Assembly: GCA_017503885.1 (NCBI GenBank)
Contig: JAFVSF010000204.1
Location: 1 to 30,553, forward strand
Direction: 5' to 3'
Source of the DNA: Clostridia bacterium
GTDB lineage: Bacteria > Bacillota > Clostridia > Christensenellales > Borkfalkiaceae
DNA: 30,553 nucleotides
The notes under the pieces were generated by a model that searched no databases, was not told where the DNA came from, and worked only from the letters and a program-made list of their open reading frames with translations. Positions 23,873 to 30,456 of the stretch are shown here, one piece after another (position 1 is the stretch's first letter; each line of letters begins with the position of its first letter). The position numbers were made by a program, and so were the translations under genes.

Positions 23873-24090
23873 TGGAATACAGAATAAACGTTGCAAAACT
23901 TGAGCAACATCAAGGCAAAATGAAATACGTATATGTATTTTGTACTAAACAGCTCGGAATGTACAGCGCCAAACGAGCTTACGACGAGATTAAAGCTAAA
24001 TTTCCCGAGCCTGAGTATCAAGTAACGCTTGAAGTTTGGGAATACAGTGGCCGCGAGGTCGATGCAGCTGAGTATTTTGCAAAAGTTTAA
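23872..24090 (+). CDS. Small alpha/beta protein, 72 aa, unknown function
   Basis: The pattern strand-helix-strand (KYVYVFCTKQLGMYSAKRAY, then a KFPEPEYQVTLEVWEY strand) suggests a compact alpha/beta fold. It begins in TAATG overlap with the gene before it and is the last gene before the non-coding inverted-repeat region. No family recognised. Confidence 0.65.
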   Translation: MEYRINVAKLEQHQGKMKYVYVFCTKQLGMYSAKRAYDEIKAKFPEPEYQVTLEVWEYSGREVDAAEYFAKV

Positions 24091-24150
24091 TTCGCAATAT
24101 GGCAGCTGAACCACCGCCGAGTCAATTTTAAGATAATTTTGGTCAGGCGA

Positions 24151-24460
24151 GACTGATAACTGATAATCATTTTTATCAGTCACAGCATTTTTTCTAAAAG
24201 ATTTTATAATTTTAAGAGGCCCCCCCTGAAAATAAAAGTTATGGTAAAGAAATTATGCTATCAAAAAGATAGGTAAAAATTAGATTATCAGTCGCAAGTA
24301 TCAGTCTTAACTTGTTTCATCCTAAATAAGGAAACAAAAAACAAAAATTATTTTTATATATGTATATAATAGAAATAATTATGGGGGGGGGCCTCATTTT
24401 TTTATAAAAAGATTGAAAAATTTTGCTGTGACTGATAATTTTTTTTATCAGTTATCACTC
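24151..24460. repeat. Long imperfect inverted repeat with seven heptamers, candidate origin or control region
   Basis: The 427 bases without a gene (24091-24517) are built around two inverted arms, 24154-24226 and 24383-24457, with a 156-base spacer. Blocks of perfect inverted identity are 13 bp (TGATAACTGATAA at 24154-24166 with 24445-24457), 15 bp (TTATCAGTCACAGCA at 24173-24187 with 24424-24438) and 11 bp (GAGG followed by a C run, 24216-24226, with 24385-24395). Each arm also holds its own small hairpin. The heptamer ACTGATA or its reverse complement occurs seven times, two of them in the spacer (24286 and 24299). There are C and G homopolymers of 7 and 9. The spacer is A+T rich. Function is not shown. 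Confidence 0.75.
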
Positions 24461-24517
24461 TAACCACCAATCGTCATTTAATCTATAAACCTACCAATCA
24501 AAAAGGAGTATAAAAGT

Positions 24518-24955
24518 ATGAAAATCGGTAAATCAGTAGTCAACTTTTCTCTCACAGCATCGTCCGGCTGCCAGTATACCTCTCTTGCAGACGTCCCTTA
24601 CTGGTCCTTGTACAGTCGTCCAGGTGACTGTGTGCAAGAGGACATCGGCAATCAATGGCGTAGCGACCGAGCACTCACCTTTGCAGAACTCAAACAATAC
24701 CTTGAGCATTACCCTGGCCGTCGACTGCTTAACGCATATCCTCGCAAATCGCCTAACATTCGCATATCATACGCCATAAGTAAGCGAGGCAACAACATAG
24801 ACATATTCAGCAAATGGACAGGAGAGATTTATGCCACCTTTGCAATAGAGCAACCTGACAGTATCGCCGGCCTTCGCTTAACCTACCTTGCAAACAACGC
24901 ACCTTGCAACAAAACATACTACTATCTCAAGGCAGCAGCATACCTTACACGGTAA
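24518..24955 (+). CDS. Protein of unknown function, 145 aa
   Basis: The first gene after the inverted-repeat region, with AAAAAGGAG ten bases before its ATG. It is beta-rich with many Tyr, Cys at three places (residues 18, 38 and 129) and basic loops. Composition and short strands fit a small globular domain, but I see no motif that names it. A second frame inside it is weaker. Position beside a candidate origin or operator could mean a control function, which is only inference. Confidence 0.6.
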   Translation: MKIGKSVVNFSLTASSGCQYTSLADVPYWSLYSRPGDCVQEDIGNQWRSDRALTFAELKQYLEHYPGRRLLNAYPRKSPNIRISYAISKRGNNIDIFSKWTGEIYATFAIEQPDSIAGLRLTYLANNAPCNKTYYYLKAAAYLTR

Positions 24956-24972
24956 ATCTTAAAAATCAAGGT

Positions 24973-25002
24973 GGAACAATCTTACCATTCTTTTCATATA
25001 AT
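24973..25002 (+). promoter_or_regulatory. Promoter candidate before the second paralog gene
   Basis: GGAACA (24973-24978), 18 bases, TATAAT (24997-25002), with AAGGT just upstream. This resembles the leftward sites (GTAACA or GTAATA, 18, TATAAT), differing at one base of the -35. A leader of about 95 bases follows, with a small stem (AACTG/CAGTT), before the gene at 25104. Confidence 0.45.
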
Positions 25003-25103
25003 ATAATAGAACCGGCCGATAGACCGATAACCTATAATTTAATCAACTGATGGAGCAGTTGTTAGATAAAACAATAAATATAATTAAAAGGAGACTATTT
25101 ACA

Positions 25104-25607
25104 ATGAGTAAAAACACCAACGCAGTAGAAACTGTAGAAGAAGTAGCAGAAGTTCTCGTTGAAGGCGAAGCTTATGCAAAGATTATTAAAGACGACGAAG
25201 GCAACTTCCACGTAGTAGACTTTGACGGCACCGTAGGTCCCGCTTGTAAGTTCTGCGACGCTGACGACAAGACTATCGTCCTCACTAAAAACAAATCGAA
25301 CCGTCAATGGTTTAACAGAAAGAAAGCTGATGCTGAAATCGCTGAAAAAGGCTTCGTTGACCTTTGCTATAAACCTAGCCGTCACATCGGCAGTGTAGGC
25401 AGCAAACTTCCTAACGAGAAGCTTATTAGCTACCTTCCTGAAGCTGAACAGGCTGAATACAAGGCAATCATTGAACGTGCTATGAAGGCTCGTGAAGATG
25501 CTAAAGCTAAGCCTATGACTGAGCTTGAAAAGGCTCAAGCTAAACTTGCTAAAGCAAAAGAAGCTCTTGCTAAACTTGAAGCTCAAGCAGCAGAAGGCAA
25601 TAACTAA
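25104..25607 (+). CDS. Two-module paralog family protein B, 167 aa
   Basis: Like the protein at 22848 it has a beta-rich N-terminal module with QWFNRKKADAEIAEKGF (matching KYFNSKKVDAAGG there) and a helical C-terminal module: LISYLPEAEQAEYKAIIERA, then AKPMTELEKAQAKLAKAKEA. The N-terminus has an extra acidic stretch (about 1-25) and two cysteines at FCDADD and CKFC-like positions. AAAGGAG stands before the ATG at 25104, so an upstream in-frame ATG at 25050 is not needed. It has its own promoter candidate. Probably abundant; function unknown. Confidence 0.8.
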   Translation: MSKNTNAVETVEEVAEVLVEGEAYAKIIKDDEGNFHVVDFDGTVGPACKFCDADDKTIVLTKNKSNRQWFNRKKADAEIAEKGFVDLCYKPSRHIGSVGSKLPNEKLISYLPEAEQAEYKAIIERAMKAREDAKAKPMTELEKAQAKLAKAKEALAKLEAQAAEGNN

Positions 25608-25678
25608 TACTTGCAGTGACCGTGAGCTCCATCTCTCAGTCAAGCAAAACAAATTAAAACTATAAGGAGTAAATAACA

Positions 25679-25894
25679 ATGAGTAAATCTTTAATCGACT
25701 TTATCCTCCCTGAGGACTATGACCGTTACAACGAACTTCTTTCTATGGCAGAAGAAGCTAAGGCTAATGCACCTAAAGCTCCTAGAGCAAAACGTGCTCC
25801 TATGACCGTAGAACAAAAGAAGAAGATGGCAGAAGGCAGACTTGCTAAAGCTCAAGCTGCTCTCGATGCATTACTTGCTTCTCAAAACGGCTAA
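25679..25894 (+). CDS. Paralog family protein C, helical module only, 71 aa
   Basis: This short protein equals the C-terminal module of the proteins at 22848 and 25104: LPEDYDRYNELLSMAEEAKA, then RAPMTVEQKKKMAEGRLAKA and an Ala/Leu-rich end (LDALLASQNG). The PMT followed by a charged helix is the hallmark. The beta-rich N-terminal module is absent. AAGGAG precedes the ATG. It could be a stand-alone partner that forms a coiled coil with its relatives. Confidence 0.75.
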   Translation: MSKSLIDFILPEDYDRYNELLSMAEEAKANAPKAPRAKRAPMTVEQKKKMAEGRLAKAQAALDALLASQNG

Positions 25895-25919
25895 TCTTTG
25901 GCCGCATTCTCATAAGTGT

Positions 25920-25945
25920 AGGCGGTGTCTTAACTGATGCCGCCT
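25920..25945 (+). terminator. Stem-loop after the third paralog gene
   Basis: AGGCGGTGTC (25920-25929) pairs with GATGCCGCCT (25936-25945) over ten positions, two of them G-U, with a six-base loop. A+T-rich sequence follows without a run of T. It may be a weak terminator or a 3' stabiliser. Confidence 0.4.
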
Positions 25946-25996
25946 CTAACTTAAATGCTAATATAAATATATTTATATAATAAAGGAGTACCTAAA

Positions 25997-26257
25997 ATGA
26001 CAGAACTATTGCAAAAACATCCAGACTTAAAAGACATCTTGCGTTCAAACCCTAACACGAAGGTATACAAAGTACTAACAGAGTCCGGTAAGATTAAGGA
26101 ATACTGGGAAAAAGACGAAAACGGTCACTGGACTGACCAAACCGCGAGAGAAAAACTCCGAGAACAAATTGAGGCTGAAAAAGAAGAGCTTGAACGATTG
26201 AAACGAGCGGCAGCAAAGAAAGCGGCTAAAAAGCAAGAGGAGGACGACTATGAGTAA
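25997..26257 (+). CDS. Small coiled-coil protein, 86 aa
   Basis: A short N-terminal domain (about residues 1-45) with KVYKVLTESGKIKEYWEKDE is followed by a strongly charged coiled coil (Glu/Lys/Arg, 50-75), a Lys/Ala-rich segment and an acidic tail. AAAGGAG precedes the ATG and the end overlaps the next gene by eight bases. No family recognised; a protein- or DNA-binding accessory role is possible. Confidence 0.65.
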   Translation: MTELLQKHPDLKDILRSNPNTKVYKVLTESGKIKEYWEKDENGHWTDQTAREKLREQIEAEKEELERLKRAAAKKAAKKQEEDDYE

Positions 26258-26684
26258 GCTATATACAGCAGAACTTAAAGCAGAGGACGTTCCAGCATAT
26301 ACTCTTGCAGGCAACGCAACAATCACATTGCAATCCGGCAACACTAATAATCACTTTACTTATAAGATTAAAAAAGCTAAAGGCAAAGAGAGCTTATACT
26401 TTATTGACTTGCTTAGTGGCTCGGACAATGAGAAGGACTACCAATACATTGGCTGTTATTACAGCGACACGGAATATTTCCATGCAGCTAAACCTTGGAA
26501 GGACCGAGTGACTATTGCTTGGCCGCCTTCCTTGCGAGCAATTCGTTTCTTTTTGAGCAAGCTTTATAATATACCTGCTAACTTACACGTATTTCACGAA
26601 GGTAGATGTGGTAGATGTGGCAGACGACTTACTACTCCAGAAAGCATTCAACGAGGCTTAGGTCCTGAGTGCTACAAGAGGTGA
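26250..26684 (+). CDS. Protein with C-terminal zinc motif of DUF6011 type, 144 aa
   Basis: The first 100 residues are beta-rich and contain a YFIDLLSGSDNEKDYQYIGC segment. The end, GRCGRCGRRLTTPESIQRG with GPECYKR, matches what I know as DUF6011: two Cys (120, 123), a basic turn, PESI and a final G-P-x-C (Cys141), a small zinc-binding tail common in phage and plasmid proteins. The family has no known enzyme activity; nucleic-acid binding is a reasonable guess. AGAGGAGG precedes the ATG, and the next gene starts three bases after the stop. Confidence 0.75.
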   Translation: MSKLYTAELKAEDVPAYTLAGNATITLQSGNTNNHFTYKIKKAKGKESLYFIDLLSGSDNEKDYQYIGCYYSDTEYFHAAKPWKDRVTIAWPPSLRAIRFFLSKLYNIPANLHVFHEGRCGRCGRRLTTPESIQRGLGPECYKR

Positions 26685-26687
26685 CAT

Positions 26688-26888
26688 ATGGACGATAGAC
26701 ATTTAGAAGCTCCGTGGGTTGGCAAAACTCCAGAGGAATATTACGGTTACAAAGAACAAGTCGCAGACAGATGTCAGTGCTGTGATGGCGACATAATGGT
26801 CGGTGAAGAATATTACGACATCGACGGAACTATTATATGCGAAGAGTGCATTGACGAATATAGAAAGACTGCAGAGTCAAAGGAGTAA
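26688..26888 (+). CDS. Small zinc-finger-like protein, 66 aa
   Basis: Cysteines C29, C31 and C32 (RCQCCDGD) and C51 with C54 (CEEC) fit one zinc site of LIM or zinc-ribbon style, separated by a GEEYYDIDGTII beta hairpin. Both ends are acidic and polar. GAGGTG lies before the ATG. It follows the DUF6011-type gene with only three bases between, so they probably work in the same transcript. The target is unknown. Confidence 0.7.
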   Translation: MDDRHLEAPWVGKTPEEYYGYKEQVADRCQCCDGDIMVGEEYYDIDGTIICEECIDEYRKTAESKE

Positions 26889-26890
26889 TT

Positions 26891-27103
26891 ATGGAAGATA
26901 AAAAAGGTTTTGTAGAAGGTTTGAGTAGTTTACTTAGTAAGCATTACAGCGGTATTGAGAGTTTGGAGTACTTTCGTCCGGGCAATGATTATAACGAAGA
27001 GGTAGTCGTAACTTACCGAGGCGGCTATCAACAACCAATTAACGTATCTTGTGACAGCATACCTGCAATGCTCCGTGATATCGCAAGGCATTTAGAGATA
27101 TGA
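26891..27103 (+). CDS. Small protein, 70 aa, unknown function
   Basis: A short helical start is followed by a beta-rich centre (EEVVVTYRGGYQQPINVSC) and a helical end (IPAMLRDIARHLEI). It has AAAGGAG before its ATG and overlaps the next gene as ATGA. No known family was seen. Confidence 0.65.
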   Translation: MEDKKGFVEGLSSLLSKHYSGIESLEYFRPGNDYNEEVVVTYRGGYQQPINVSCDSIPAMLRDIARHLEI

Positions 27104-27570
27104 TACAGAGCATTTATTTGCATAAGTACATTGTAGATACTTTAAGTTTATTCGGTGATTTATCAGTTGTTGTGAATAGAATATTGCAAGAAGGTGCAGA
27201 CGGTAAAATAGACATACTTGACAGACCTGCTTGTATGAACCGTGACGGTGCAGGAAGATACAACATAACTATAACTCAACCGGAATACTTAGAGCTATTA
27301 CAATGTTACTCGGTTAACAGTCCTAAAATATCTATACGCAGGATAATATATTGGTTCGTAGATTTTGCAATTTATGAACAGTTAGGATGGAGACCGACAA
27401 GAAAATACGAAGACAAAAGCTTACAAACATTATGTAGGCATATTGACAAAGCAAGAGCATCTATTGCAAGAATAGCATTGCTTAGGAAATACGACGAAGA
27501 AACTATAAAAAGAACTTCGTCAATAGACGATTTAATCGTTAAGTTAAAGGAGTACCTTGAGAATGGCTGA
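27100..27570 (+). CDS. Helical protein of unknown function, 156 aa
   Basis: It begins in ATGA overlap with the gene before, without a strong site of its own, so it is probably translated by coupling. It is mainly helical, with NITITQPEYLELLQCY in the centre and a basic, Arg-rich C-terminal half that may bind nucleic acid. It lies directly before the sigma-like gene and overlaps it by eight bases. No motif names it. Confidence 0.65.
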   Translation: MIQSIYLHKYIVDTLSLFGDLSVVVNRILQEGADGKIDILDRPACMNRDGAGRYNITITQPEYLELLQCYSVNSPKISIRRIIYWFVDFAIYEQLGWRPTRKYEDKSLQTLCRHIDKARASIARIALLRKYDEETIKRTSSIDDLIVKLKEYLENG

Positions 27571-28390
27571 GAACATAACAAACAAATTAGTTCAACGAAT
27601 ATCCGTCAATCATACAGACGAAGAAATAAAAAGTCAATTACATACTGTTCTTGACGAACTTGAAACTATTTACTCATACTTAATATACGCTAAATATAAA
27701 GCAGAGAAATTAGTTTGCTGGCAAATAGAATACACTATTAGTCAAACCGACAAATACAATACTTTACATAGCTGTATTGTTGTAGAAGAAATATTTGCTA
27801 TACTTAAGGAAAGTAATGAGAAGAAGGTTTCAAATGTAATTGGCTATAAACAACCGTCACTTGATATACAAATACAGTTATTTGAACCGCTAATTAACAA
27901 ACTAGCATTAAAACAAATACAAAGATGGCCGCAAATAGAGTACGAAGATGCTTGCCAAATTTGCAGAATGACTATGCTAAACTTGTATCGCAAAGGCTAT
28001 TATTTGCATCCAACTCTCGTAGAACGATGCTATAATAACGATATTTTATCCTCAATTAAAAAGGACAAAAACAAACCGGAAATTATTAGTATTGACAAAG
28101 TTGTCCATCACGACGGTGATAATACTCCGTTAACGATTGGCGATATGCTTCCTGATACTCAAGCAGAGGAAGATGCTGAGCAAAAAGATGCAGAAGAGTT
28201 TATTCAACTCGTATTTGGACAAGTAAAAGAAATAATCATAGAACTAATAGGAGAACGACAGTTTGAGCAACTTATGCGTGATTATGGTAATAAACATACT
28301 ACGTCTTGGTCTCGCAAGAAAATGCAACAACTTAAAGATAAGTTTAAGCAAATGGACATAAACTGGGAGTCGTTTAATAGATACAAATAA
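27563..28390 (+). CDS. Divergent sigma-70-family-like protein, 275 aa
   Basis: Residues about 104-168 (FEPLINKLALKQIQRW, then YEDACQICRMTMLNLYRKG) have the helical pattern of sigma region 2, in which a stretch of acidic and aromatic residues is followed by an L-Y-R-K helix. A linker follows (SIDKVVHHDGDNTPLTIGDM, 177-196) with the DG-x-x-LT-x-GDML turn seen between regions 2 and 4 of small sigma factors. The C-terminal part (about 215-262) is a possible region 4 HTH (GERQFEQLMRDYG, then SWSRKKMQQLKDKF). Region 1 is replaced by an unrelated helical N-terminus. It may steer host RNA polymerase to phage promoters. AAAGGAG precedes the ATG at 27563; a TTG two codons earlier is less likely. The call is by pattern only. 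Confidence 0.5.
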   Translation: MAENITNKLVQRISVNHTDEEIKSQLHTVLDELETIYSYLIYAKYKAEKLVCWQIEYTISQTDKYNTLHSCIVVEEIFAILKESNEKKVSNVIGYKQPSLDIQIQLFEPLINKLALKQIQRWPQIEYEDACQICRMTMLNLYRKGYYLHPTLVERCYNNDILSSIKKDKNKPEIISIDKVVHHDGDNTPLTIGDMLPDTQAEEDAEQKDAEEFIQLVFGQVKEIIIELIGERQFEQLMRDYGNKHTTSWSRKKMQQLKDKFKQMDINWESFNRYK

Positions 28391-28401
28391 GGAGAATAAC
28401 T

Positions 28402-28662
28402 ATGGAAAGAGAAAAGAAACAGTTTAGGTTGTTTGATGTATACAGACAATCATTTACAGGAACGTCAAGTAGAATTAGAGGCATAAAGAGTTATAAGTCT
28501 GGCAAATACTTTGACGAAATTGAAATTAGTATTACTTACAGTAACGGTTCGACTGCAAAGTTTATGGCAAAGAACGAAAACGAACTTAGAGAAGTAATTA
28601 AGAAAGTTAACAAAGAACTTAAAAACTGCTGCAAACCTGGCAGAAAATCTAAAAACTATTAA
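28402..28662 (+). CDS. Small basic protein, 86 aa, unknown function
   Basis: It is strongly basic with strands in the first half (KYFDEIEISITYSNGSTAKF) and a helix plus a basic tail (CCKPGRKSKNY). This could bind nucleic acid. AAGGAG stands before the ATG, twelve bases after the sigma-like gene, and the nuclease gene follows after sixteen bases, so it belongs to the same transcript. No family recognised. Confidence 0.65.
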   Translation: MEREKKQFRLFDVYRQSFTGTSSRIRGIKSYKSGKYFDEIEISITYSNGSTAKFMAKNENELREVIKKVNKELKNCCKPGRKSKNY

Positions 28663-28677
28663 ACGGAGGTATAAAAC

Positions 28678-29685
28678 ATGTCCCACAGTAACTCATCACT
28701 TAACAGCTTTGCAAATTGTATGGCAAGATACGAGCACAATTACATCTTGCATACTCCACCTTGCAAACCTGTTTCACCACACTTGACATTTGGTATTATG
28801 GCTCACGATTGCTTGTATAGAGCAGGTAAACTTCGTGACGAGTCCGACGACGGAGTAATTAAAGCAGGTGATTATCAACGAGTAATTCCATCGGAAGTTC
28901 TTTACGGAGAACTAAAAGACGAATTTGGAATTCCTAACTGGCAAAACTATTTTGTTCCAGTAATTAAACAAACCGCGGTTTATGAACGACAACTTGTAAA
29001 AGAACTTATTGATAGTCAAACTGGCAATGTTAGAGTAGAACGAGAAGTAAAACTTCAACTTACAGTAGAACAACTTAAACAACTCGGTTATACAAACATC
29101 AATCAACCTATCGTAGGTGTAATTGACTGTCTTATGTATACTGAAACTAACGCAATTATTCTTGACTATAAGTTTAGTTCAAGCAAGAAAACTCAGGACG
29201 ACTTTGATATGAACAGTCAGTTGCCTTTGTATGCATTGCTTGTTCATATTAACTACGATATTCCTTTGCATAACATTAGATACGGTTATATTGATATTCC
29301 TAAAAAAGCATTTGACAAACCTACTATTTTAAGTAACGGAACATTATCTCGTTCTAAATCACAAAACGTATCGCAAGAGTTTTATGAACAATGTGTAATC
29401 GCTATCCACGGAGACGACCCATACTACCATTGCAAAGAAGGCGGTTATTACTATGATATTTGGAACAATCTTGCATTAAACAAAGCCGCTTATTTGTCCA
29501 TCCAGTATTTAGATACAGAAGTATATTGCGGCGTACTTAACGACTTAATCGACGCAGCAAAAATGATTGACTTTATGGTTGAACATAAGATGCCGTTCTT
29601 GAAGAAATATGACGCATATTCTTGTAAAGGTTGTGAATACTTGAACGCATGCAAACCGTGGCTTACAGTAGAAGGTGACTTCTAA
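28678..29685 (+). CDS. PD-(D/E)XK nuclease, Cas4/RecB type with probable iron-sulfur cysteines, 335 aa
   Basis: The nuclease core is visible: His43 (GIMAHDCLY), Asp150 in VGVIDC, Asp163 and Lys165 in ILDYKFSS, and the QLPLYA motif at 181-186. Cys14 near the N-terminus with Cys316, Cys319 and Cys325 near the C-terminus (SCKGCEYLNAC) fit a 4Fe-4S cluster as in Cas4 and AddB/RecB-like exonucleases. The phage may use it in recombination, DNA-end processing or replication. There is no CRISPR array or other Cas gene here, so an adaptation role is not indicated. A strong GGAGG lies before the ATG. All motif residues are present. Confidence 0.8.
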   Translation: MSHSNSSLNSFANCMARYEHNYILHTPPCKPVSPHLTFGIMAHDCLYRAGKLRDESDDGVIKAGDYQRVIPSEVLYGELKDEFGIPNWQNYFVPVIKQTAVYERQLVKELIDSQTGNVRVEREVKLQLTVEQLKQLGYTNINQPIVGVIDCLMYTETNAIILDYKFSSSKKTQDDFDMNSQLPLYALLVHINYDIPLHNIRYGYIDIPKKAFDKPTILSNGTLSRSKSQNVSQEFYEQCVIAIHGDDPYYHCKEGGYYYDIWNNLALNKAAYLSIQYLDTEVYCGVLNDLIDAAKMIDFMVEHKMPFLKKYDAYSCKGCEYLNACKPWLTVEGDF

Positions 29686-29813
29686 TGTTGTGGGCAGCAA
29701 TAATAGGAATACTTGTACCTATAGTTTGTATGGGTATTCCTATGATATTAGATTATAAAGCAGAAAAAAAGGAGCGTGAAGAAAATGACGATAGAAACAA
29801 TACCAATAATTAA
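29685..29813 (+). CDS. Small single-segment membrane protein, 42 aa
   Basis: It starts in TAATG overlap with the nuclease gene. A hydrophobic stretch (LWAAIIGILVPIVCMGIPMI) is followed by an acidic, Lys-rich tail (YKAEKKEREENDDRNN). The last 29 bases overlap the next gene, which is also membrane-anchored. The two could form a two-component membrane pair, like a small holin/antiholin or spanin-type set, but nothing proves it. Confidence 0.6.
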   Translation: MLWAAIIGILVPIVCMGIPMILDYKAEKKEREENDDRNNTNN

Positions 29814-30129
29814 CTCAGTAGTCCTTGGAATATCAGCAATTGCATTATCAGTTTGTGTAAGTATTTGGCTTAAAGCAGAAAAGAAAGCCGCGTATTACAA
29901 ACAACGAGAACTTGTTCTTAAAAAAGAGTTGGATAATGTAGCACAACACTGTTCCGAATTACAAATTCAAGTAGATGTTTGCGAAGACAGAGTTAAAGCA
30001 GCGTATGAACTTGGTTATAAAGGAAGCAAAATGTCCATCGTAAATGAAATATACGAACAATGTTGCAATCATAAATTGGCAACTGTTAAAAAGTGGTTAG
30101 TTGAAAAATACAATATTGAAACAAAATAA
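29785..30129 (+). CDS. Membrane-anchored coiled-coil protein, 114 aa
   Basis: One hydrophobic segment (about residues 8-28) leads into a long charged coil (30-75) with cysteines, then a second amphipathic helix region. I place the start at the ATG at 29785, ten bases after AAAAGGAG; a GTG at 29776 is too close to that site. The N-out/C-in type structure with an extended helix resembles an anchored regulatory or spanin-like subunit. Function unknown. Confidence 0.65.
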   Translation: MTIETIPIINSVVLGISAIALSVCVSIWLKAEKKAAYYKQRELVLKKELDNVAQHCSELQIQVDVCEDRVKAAYELGYKGSKMSIVNEIYEQCCNHKLATVKKWLVEKYNIETK

Positions 30130-30150
30130 ATTAAAAGGAGATAAATAACT

Positions 30151-30456
30151 ATGAAAACTACAGAAAACAAAAAGGAATTTTACATTGTAAGAGGCGATAG
30201 AAGTGGCGTATTCTTTGGAAACATTAAGGAAAGAAATGGACAAGAAGTTACTATGACGAACGTTCGTAGACTTTGGTACTGGGACGGAGCAGCATCTATT
30301 AGTCAACTTGCAAAAGAAGGAACTGTAAGACCTACTAACTGTAAGTTCACCGTAACTGTAGACGAAATTCTTGTCCTTGATGCTATTGAAATTGACAAAT
30401 GCACGGATAAAGCGATTAAGTCTATCAAAGAGGTGGCAGAATGGAAAAGGAACTAA
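30151..30456 (+). CDS. DUF6948-type phage protein, 101 aa
   Basis: The pattern IVRGDRSGVFFGNIKER, then RRLWYWDGAASISQLAKEG and NCKFTVTVDEI matches the small phage family I know as DUF6948, which has the same R-R-x-W-Y-W-x-G-A-A-S core followed by a P-x-N-C-K-F turn. It is a small beta-rich protein of unknown function. Typical length, intact. AAAAGGAG precedes the ATG, and its end overlaps the next, repeat-rich gene by 16 bases, a pairing seen in related phages as far as I recall. Confidence 0.8.
   Translation: MKTTENKKEFYIVRGDRSGVFFGNIKERNGQEVTMTNVRRLWYWDGAASISQLAKEGTVRPTNCKFTVTVDEILVLDAIEIDKCTDKAIKSIKEVAEWKRN

Noticed and set aside
23767..24183. 138-residue minus-strand frame
   Set aside because: It is antisense to two well-supported genes and lacks a ribosome site.
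24383..24391. Run of nine G as a possible sequencing error in a gene
   Set aside because: No gene crosses it, and the inverted C run at 24220-24226 supports it as part of the inverted repeat.
25976..25981. TATAAT before the gene at 25997
   Set aside because: It directly abuts the ribosome site, so transcription would start after that site.
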